The notes beneath the pieces were generated by a model that did not search any database, was not told where the DNA came from, and saw only the letters and a program-made list of their open reading frames with translations. A DNA stretch of 64,000 nucleotides from Ceratothoa steindachneri (lineage: Eukaryota > Arthropoda > Malacostraca > Isopoda > Cymothoidae). The DNA is taken from the NCBI GenBank assembly GCA_963969495.1, contig OZ018321.1:188757485-188821484 (forward strand). The letters run 5' to 3'. Positions 11,001 through 20,000 of the stretch are shown piece by piece (position 1 is the first letter of the stretch; every line of letters starts with the position of its first letter). The translations under genes and the position numbers were made by a program.

Positions 11001-14000
11001 GGAGATGCTGGTGGCCACACCTTGGGTGGCCCTAGCAGAGTGAGATGGAGCATTATCATGCATGAAAACTAGTGCTTAGAAGGGACAATGGTCTATCATC
11101 CAGCCAAGGAACCCAGACCTCTTTCAAGAGATTGCAGTAGCTGGCACCTTGGGTGGCCCTAGCAGAGTGAGATGGAGCATTGTCATGCATGAAAACTAGT
11201 GCTTAGAAGGGACAATGGTCTATCATTCAGCCAAGGAACCCAGACCTCTTTCAAGAGATTGCAGTAGCTGGCTGTGGTCACTTTAATCCCATCAGGCACC
11301 CTGACTGGGCCAACAAGTCTTGTGTCCAATTATACCTACCCACACCATGACTCTTCCTCCCTGCTTTTGATGTCACAAACGTTGGTGATGCTCATCTCCA
11401 AAATAGACTCAACCATTTGCCCAACTGTCTAGTCTGTCAAGAGTTGCCCTGATGAAGAGCTCCTGTCCAACATCATGTACTTCCATGCCCATTGAAGCTT
11501 CAAAGTCTTATGACAGGGTGTTAAAGGAGGCAGTTTCATGGGAGCCATGGTCCATAGGATATAGTTTTTGGTGGTCTTCGGTACATGGGGACAACCAGCA
11601 GCAGTGAAAATGACTGCCTGTTTGTCCTGGTTTTCCATCTAACTGGTGGTCAATAATCCTCAAATCCTTAGCTGTCACAGTCTTGGGAGGTCCCACAATT
11701 GGATCTCTTACTTAGTAAAGGGTCCTTCAGAAATTATCTAACCATATTCACATGATGAACTAATTTCTCCTCGATAACATGAACCAAGGGGCCTTAAGGA
11801 TAGATATTAACGTGGTTTACTGTAAAAATGGCTAATCAAAAATAAAAATTGAAGGAAGAAACACAGCATAATCAAAACATAACAGCATTTCCATGTTGTG
11901 GAGACCATCCGCGAAAAGTTTCATCAAAATTGATTCACAGAGAACGAACTGAGAAAAGGTGCACTTCATCAATCTATGAGGCGAGTTGTATGAGTGTAAT
12001 ACTGAAAACCTTTTAATAATGTTTGATAGATTTTTTGACCTGCCTGCCCAGAATGCACAACACTGCAAACCACAATGGAAGAGTGCACTGCACACACTAA
12101 CCTCCATGAAGATTCTGTGGGAAATCCTGGTACATGCCATATCCTCTCTGAGTGGATGCTCAGTGACAGCTTTAGGTTCTGCAATGCTATAATAATCATG
12201 CACTCGTAACTTGTGGAAATCTATCAAAATCTATCACCTTTTTACTCAAATACATGTAGTTTGAGTAACAAGATGGATGAATTTAAAGTCTTAGTTGCAA
12301 CAGATTTTGATATTATCACAGTTATTGAGACATGGCTTGAAAGTTTAAAAAGGGACCTTATTGGAGAATAACCTACCTGGCTATAATATTTAAATAGGGA
12401 TAGATCTAAAGAAAAATCTGTTTACATTGTTAGATCGAAAGATATTTTCAGTTATTTAAAGCACTTTTAAAAGGCTTTGGAGTATATAGTGCAATTCTGG
12501 TCTCGATTCATAGAAAAGGACTGTAATATTAGAATGCCTCGAGTGTGAAGAAATGATCACAAGTCTTTAAATACTAAATAGGTTAACTAATCTGAATTAT
12601 GATTCAATATTTGAACTAGATAATATTGCAAAATTTCTTTTCTTATAAAATAAGAGACTGAATGTCTTACTTAGGAATGTCCTTAAAAGCACTACATTAC
12701 ATTTGATGAAGAATAGAATCTAAATTTCTTTAAAATAGGGCCATTTGGAAATGGGGAGTTGTAAAATCAATTTGTTTTCCATATCCTCTCTTCCTTTTAT
12801 CTGCTCATCACCCCTGACTCCACCCTGTCCCCTTTTTTTTTAACTAGCCGCCAATCCATCTTTGGATTATTACTGATTTGTAATTCTCTAGAACATTAAT
12901 CAGTTATCAGTCATCTACAAGCGATCCACAACAGAACCTAACTTAGGTTTGTAGATTGCACACAAAAGGAATACCCCCATTATTGTTATTTTTTATATTT
13001 TTCCCATCACTGAGACCATTTTTTGCTGCACAATAAGTGGCACAGCATTGGATAATTGTTGATTTGCACCATTTTGGTAAAGGTAGAGAAATTTTGTCAT
13101 GTCAAGTTTGACTTTTCACACACATTAAATTTCTTCCCTACTTTCCAAAAATATATTTTCAGTCGACAGGGAGGAGACATTGTTAACTTAGGAAATACTG
13201 AGTTGATAAAAAAACGTTATGAGCACTCATATGTCAGCATAATTTTTTGATATAAAGAAATCCTTCCGAGATTTGTCAAAAAAACTGCTCAAGATTTTGG
13301 TGACTTTTCATCTTATTTGTAATTATTTGCCAATTGATTTTTTTTTTCTATTACAGGAGAAGATATGGACATGGTTGAATCAGGGAGTGTTGATATTGTT
13401 GTGATGACACTTGTGTTGTGTACTGTAAATAACATTCCTGCACTCATGAAGCAAGTACACAGAGTCCTTGCACCAGTATGTATGGTTTCAGTTTCTTGGT
13501 AGTAAAAAAAAAGAGTTTATTTCCCTTATTTCCCTCATGGTCCCCAATGCCTTCAGGAGGATCTGCAGCCATATATGTTTCACACATTTTAACTTTGTCG
13601 ATCTTCACTGTTTTGATCTTCCCTTAGAAACTTTCTCCTAGTTAGGTCTTTGTTGATATTGCAAATCGAATTTGAATCTTGGCCAGTGGTTAATTTGGTG
13701 GGTTGGTCTATTCATTCAGGGTGGGGTCATCCTTGGCTCTTGTTGAGGTGTTGGTTTATAACATGCCTGCCTTTTGCTTATCTATCCTTTTACCTACCCA
13801 CAAGGGATGGGCATGCATAGCATGGGACCCCTTTGTCATGGCGGCCTCCGCGGTAATCTCTAGCCCAAACTTAACATTGCCTTCCTGGCTGCCGTGCTGA
13901 TGAGACTCAGCGCCCCGTCCAGCCCCAGCTCAGCCTCTTCTCCTTCTTTCAGACAGCCTGTATTTCTCCCCTACTTCCTCACTTTCCCTACAACCTCTCC

Positions 14001-17000
14001 CACAACTTTCTCTGGTCGCTTTTATTTTCTCATGGTAGATGCCAACCTTCTTCTCAGCCTACTATCCTGGATCGAAGCTGAGGGGGGGGGGGGCAATGAT
14101 CCCTCACCCCTGAGCTCCAGTTTGGGATGGTGGGTTTTTAAATATGCTTTATCCCCCACCCACATCTTTCTCACCTCCTCTTCCTTTCTATTTTCAAACA
14201 CTATACATTTTACGCCATGTTCAAGGTGGAGCCGCCATGCTGAGGGACTGCCAGGCCACCAGGCGGGAGGGGTAGCCTTGAATGGTGGCACCTGGTTCTG
14301 CCAGCACCGTATGCACCCCTTGCAGGGCGGGCTACTGCGAGGGGTGATGAGCGATTGCTTCCCGTAAAGAAAATAGGGTAACCATGCCCAATGATGATAC
14401 CCCCTAAAAATCTCCCCTCAATTTCCCCTTTTCCATCATCAGAGCCGCCCTCAGGCAGCTCCACAGAAAAAATGGAGCCCCCCCCCCTCCCCCCCCCATC
14501 CCTGTGCCCTCGCAGGGGACCCTCCAATTCTCTCTAACTGGAGAGGAGGCTTACTCCTCTCCTTCGCCTAGGGGTGTAGGGAATACTCCCCCCCCCCTTC
14601 CTTTCTCTGGAGGTGCTTTCCGGCACCTCCCTCTTCCCAGCGGCAGTCACCCCTTTACCTTCCAAGGGGGCTGCCAAGAAAGCCAGCAGGCAGCCCATAG
14701 TCGACCGCTCTCCATTGAAGCGGCTCGGTAGGGCAAACCCCCTTAGGGGGAAGAGGGAAGCCAGGCCCCATCAGTCGCTTCCCTCATAAGACCTGATGGC
14801 TAGAATATTGAACCTTGCCTCCCCAAACTCGACTTATGACAGCGCTGCAAAGGTACCTATGATGTCCTTAGGGGGGGGGGCAACTGGAGCCCCCCCCCCC
14901 CCCGAGATAGATACGGTCTTTGAGGCAATCCAGCCTCAGAGAGTGGTGCCTTCCATGGGAGTGAATCCAGGCTCGGTGCCAAGCACCGAACCCGAGTTCG
15001 CCCCTATGCAAGGTCTTCCTCAAACGGCTAGGGTTTCCTAGGCAGTAGAAGGAGGGGAGGGATCTCCTCTGACCAGTGCCCCTGGAACTGAGAGGACCTT
15101 CTCCATCTCGGAGAAGGACCTTGCTGAGTCCAGTCCATCTTGCTTGGGGAGGGGGAGAAGCGGGTTCATTCCCCCCCCCCTCCTAAAAAAAAATACAAAG
15201 ACTCAGGGATCCTCTCCATCCGTAGGGGCTGCGGGGACAGATGGGTCTGCTGCTACTTAGGTAAGCGACCATGCTAAGATCGGCACATCCGGTCCCTCTG
15301 CCTCCTCCCGGGTGCGGAGCCCCTGACTAAGACCAAAAGTGCTAGTGCGCAGAGCGGAGCCTCGATTGCATTGGGGCCCCTCATTCAGAGATTACCCGGC
15401 ATTTTTTAGCCCGCTGGCTTCAAACGCTTCCTCGTTATTCGCTCCACTGATGGCACCATGTTGGCTAAGGGCAACATGATCCATCAGAGGAGAGCTTTAG
15501 CTAGTGTGATTGGTAGAGAGCCAAAGGTGACCTATTTCTCGGATGGGAGCCTTTTGGCGAATGCGTCGAATCCCTCCGAGGCGGCTATAATTAATGCCCT
15601 TCCGACACTTGATGGCACGCTTGTGAGTGTGACGCCGCACTCTACCATGAACTTCGTAAAAGTAGTAGTTTATGCGAGGGAACTCGTGGACTCTCCATAG
15701 AGGACATCACCTTAGAGCTGGCCGACCATGGGGCGGTCAAGGTCTAATGTGTGATGAGAAAACAGGCAGGGGCCTCGAGACCCACCCCTACACTCTTTTT
15801 CACGTTCGAATGTGACAAGCTCCCTGAGTCGGTGTGTGCCGGTTGGTATTGTTACCGCGTGAAGGCATTCGTGCCACTGCCGTGGAGGTGCTATTACTGT
15901 CACCGCTTCGGCCATACAAATCGCTCATGTAGACGTGCAAAGTCGGGGTCACCCGAAGTCTGTGTAAATTGCTCCAACCTTGCATACGATAGTCCAAATC
16001 GTGTGTGGCCAAGAGTGTCAATTGCAGAAAGCCGCACCCCGCTTCTTCGAAGCAATGTGCTGCATATCTTCTTGAGAAAGAAATCCTGGCCGTTCAGGCC
16101 CAGGATTGTTTCTCATTCCGTGAGGCTAAGGACTTGGTCCTGGCGCGCCCGGCTCTGCCTGAGGTGTCTACGCCTCAATGCTTAGAAAGACACCCTCTGC
16201 TCCTGGCCCATCCAGACCAATGAGCACGGTTGTTTCCGCTCCCATTCGGAGCCCTTCTGCAGGTTCTACTCAACTCGGGCGCTTGCCTGGTAATGCTGGC
16301 GGCACAAAGGGTTCACAGCCAGCTCCGGCCAAAAACCAGGCCTCCCCCCCGTCCTTCCCCACCGTTTCCCGTAAGGCGAAACGGCCACGCACCTCCACCG
16401 AGTCGTTAGACTCACAGGAGGCAACACTGGGGTTCCTAAAGCTGCCCCCCGAAAGGAGGACGGTACCAAAGTTGCTTCGGCTCCTTCGCCCACGCCTAGT
16501 GGTGGGCTGGGTTGCTCGGAGACGGTGGATCCTCGAAAAGAGGGTCCCCCGCCTCCGAAGCCGCAACACCCGCCTAAGGTTTCCAGGCGGAGGGAGGAAA
16601 AGACTCGCATAGCGAGCCTACCCTCCCTCAATAAGTCTTCGAAGGCGACACTCCCTTCTGCGCATTGTCTGGCCAACAGCTCTTGGGGTTCTGCCTCCGG
16701 GAAGCGTACGGCCATTCCCGTGAGGGTCTTCTTTTCGAAGAGGGCCCCTGCGTCTCCTCCGAGCTAGGCCTGGAGGGCATATTCCTTCAATGGAATTGCC
16801 GCGGACTGGGCCAACTGGGAGGAGCTGTGGAGGCTTGTCCCGTTCCCCGTTAGCTATTTTTATGCAGGAGACCATGCTATGCGCGTGCCCCCTGCCCACC
16901 CTCCCGGGGTATAAGGGTTTTGCGACCCCACCCCTAAGAGATGGTGGCAGGGCTGGGGGATGCGCGGTTTACACCCGGCATGATGTCTCCGTTCTTCCTT

Positions 17001-20000
17001 TCACTTTAGATACCTTCTTTCAGGAAGTGGCTGTGCAGCTTCACCTGGATAGGAGATATACTATCATTTCTGCGTACATTCCACCGTCAGCTGACTTCGA
17101 CGCGGGGGACTTCCGCCGCGTCGTGGCACGGTTGCCGAGGCCCTTTCTCTCTTGCTTGGAGATCTGAAAGGCAGACATCCTCTCTGGGGAGACTACTCCA
17201 ATAAATCCCAGGGGATAAGTCCTTGCCGATTTGATCGAAGAGCTTGATATAGTTGTCCTAAATGTGGATGAGTTTACGCATCACTGCCCGAGAACCGCTT
17301 CATTTTCTTACTTTGATCTATTTCTGTGCTCTCCTGATGCACAGCCTGATTTTGATTGCGGAGTGGTCGATGACCTCCATGGTAGTGATCACTTTCCCAT
17401 TCAAATATCATTTTCTGGGCGGCTGTCGCCTGAGAGCCCACCTCGGTGGTTCTTGGCGCGGTGGCCTGCATTTCAGGAAATGACTGAAATTCTCTATCTC
17501 AGTCGAGGAGTTTAGGTCGGTAGATGAGGCCGTTGAGTTCTCCGGCAACCTTATCGCCGCGGCCCTGACTACTATTTCCAGAACGTCTGGCCGTTTTTCA
17601 CGCCGACCACTCCGGTGGTAGTCGGCTGAGTGTGAGACGGCCCTCAAACAGAAGCGTTATGCCTACATGCGCTATAAGCCCACCCGAACGATTTCACTGT
17701 CGGTGAATTTCGTCGGGCTAGGGCTAGGTTCCGGTATATTTCGAAGCACGCCAGCTGCTCTTCTTGGCGTGCATACGTGTCTTCACTTAACGGGAAGACC
17801 CCTCTAGCAGATGTGTGGAAGCGAGTCAAAAGGATTTGGGGCAAGTTCTCTCAGGACCCCCCTCCCGTTCTCCAGGAGAATATGACCGCAATCTCGAACC
17901 CCGCGTCCGTGGTGAAATCCTTCGCGACCGCTTTCTCCGCATTCTCTAGCCGGGATGTTGCTCCGTCAGCATTCAATGCACGTCGTGATGTCGCGGAAGG
18001 CCACCGATTGGACTTTTCCTCCAGAGGCCGAGAACCTTTCAACGACAGGTTTACTGTGAGTGAGTTGCGTTCCGCTCTAGCTTCCTGCATGACCTTTCTG
18101 TTAGATTTGTTCAACAAGATCTGGGTGGAGGGTCTCCTCCCAGATTCCTGCCGAATTTCTACTGTGCTCGCCTTTTTCAAACCGGGGAAATATCACTCTA
18201 TTCCGACCGGTTTCCGCCCAATCTCTCTAACCTCTTGCGTGTGCAAGTTGATGGAGAAATTGGTAAATTATAGATTAGCCTTTTTTCTTGACAGCCGAGG
18301 CCATCTGTCTTGTGCACAGTGCGGCTTCCGCAAGTTCCACTCCACGTCGGATGCTCTGCTCCGACTGGAAAATGCTGTCTGCGAGTCCTTACTCCGTAGA
18401 CATCACTACGCCACGATGTTTTTCGATCTGGAGAAGGCCTATGATACCGCATGGCGCTACGGTATCATGGAGACTCTCCACACGATGAGGGCGAGGGGAC
18501 GCCTCCCAATGTTTATATCTGAATTTTTGCGAGATCGTCGATTCCCCGTATGTGAGGAGTGAGCCCTCTCCGGCCCAATGGAGCAGGAAGAGGGTGTCCC
18601 GCAGGGAAGTGTCCTCAGTGTCACACTCTTTGCCCTGAGCATCAACGGCATCACCTCGGGGCTGCTGAAAGATGTTCTCTCTACGCTCTACCTGGACGAC
18701 CTTTCGATCTCTTTTTGCTCGGCCTAGATGTCAACTCTGGAGCGTCGACTCCAACAGGCATTGAACCGCGTCTCGCTATGCCGAAGCTCACAGGTTTCGG
18801 TTTTCTTTGTCCAAGACTAAGGTGGTGCACTTCTGCCGCCATCTACGGCTCCACCCCGACCCAGATTTGTTTCTTAATGGGGTGCGCCTGGAAGTGGTTG
18901 AATCTCACCGTTCCCTTGGTCTTGTATTTGACCGACGCCTCACCTGGGAGCCTCATATTCCCAGCCTTAGGGTCTCTTGTACCCGCGCCATGGATATTCT
19001 CCGTTCCGTGACGTTCAGCGCTTGGGGTGCTGATAGGGCTACTGCCTTACTTTTTTATCGATCCTTTGTTCGTTCGAAGCTCGACTACGAACGGCTCCAA
19101 GTCCCAAGAGGGGGTCGGCTTCCACGCCGTATGCCCTCTGTTTGAAGTCAGCGGGGCTCTGCCAGGCGCTGCGTCTGTCTTCACGGCCGAGCTAGTGGCA
19201 ATACACTACTCGGTACGGGAGATTACGCGATGTGCCCGTTTCGGAGACCGGATTGTGATCTATAGCGAGTCACAAAGCGCCCTGAGTCCTCTCGAGTCAT
19301 TGAAATCTCCGCATCTCCTGGTTCGCGATATCCTTGACGCCACGGTTTTGGCACGCCGGGCGGATGTCGAGATTATCTTCTGCTTGGTTCCTGGATATGC
19401 ATGAATTGCGGGGAATGAGCGCGCCGATGAAGGAGCCAAAGAGTCCGCGAGGACTGTGCGACCGGACCAGCGTTTCGTTCTTCCTCAAACCAACTACATG
19501 GCAGGAATACGGGCAGCTCGGGCTCTTGGCAAAGAAGGTGGGAGACGGTCGAAGGGAACGTAAAGTTTCGTGCCATTGCATCGCGACTGTACCCATGGAT
19601 CTCCCTCCCCCCTTCAATGCCGCGACTGCTGCAGGTTGCTTTCTGTCGTCTCCGAATTGGGCACACTCGCGGGACGCACCGCCATTTGATGGAGCGCTCG
19701 CTTGTGCCCTACTGTGAAGACTGCGTTGTCTCCCAGACTGTTCGGCACATTTTTGTTGAATGTTCCAGTCCAGTCTGGGCGATCTCCGCACACGTTACAT
19801 GTCCCGGTACCGGGATTGGCGGGGTCGTTACTGCCTTTCCCTTGTAGTCGGGACCAGTTCGTGCACGGGGTCGTTACTGCCTGTCCCTTGTAGTCGGGAC
19901 CAGTTCGTGCACACCGACCTGTGGACTTCTGAACTTTTTGGTGGAGGCCTGCCTTCTCCCCTTTATTTAAATAGTTGGGGTTTTTTTTGTTGTTTTTTCT

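Larger units (their letters stand above)
8058..11822 (-). mobile_element. Tc1-like transposon split by piggyBac
   Basis: The left end CAGTAAACCA (8058) and right end TGGTTTACTG (to 11822) are inverted copies. TA follows the right end; the left flank is AA, so one TA has mutated. Without the piggyBac insert, one TTAA copy and a 127-bp internal duplication, the element is about 0.95 kb, shorter than an intact Tc1, so it is deleted. The transposase reads on the - strand. It lies in intron 2 of the methyltransferase gene. Confidence 0.65.

Noticed and set aside
14022..16899. Several overlapping GC-rich frames on the - strand
   Set aside because: They are shadows of the family A ORF1/ORF2 region, which reads on the + strand and matches copy 2.
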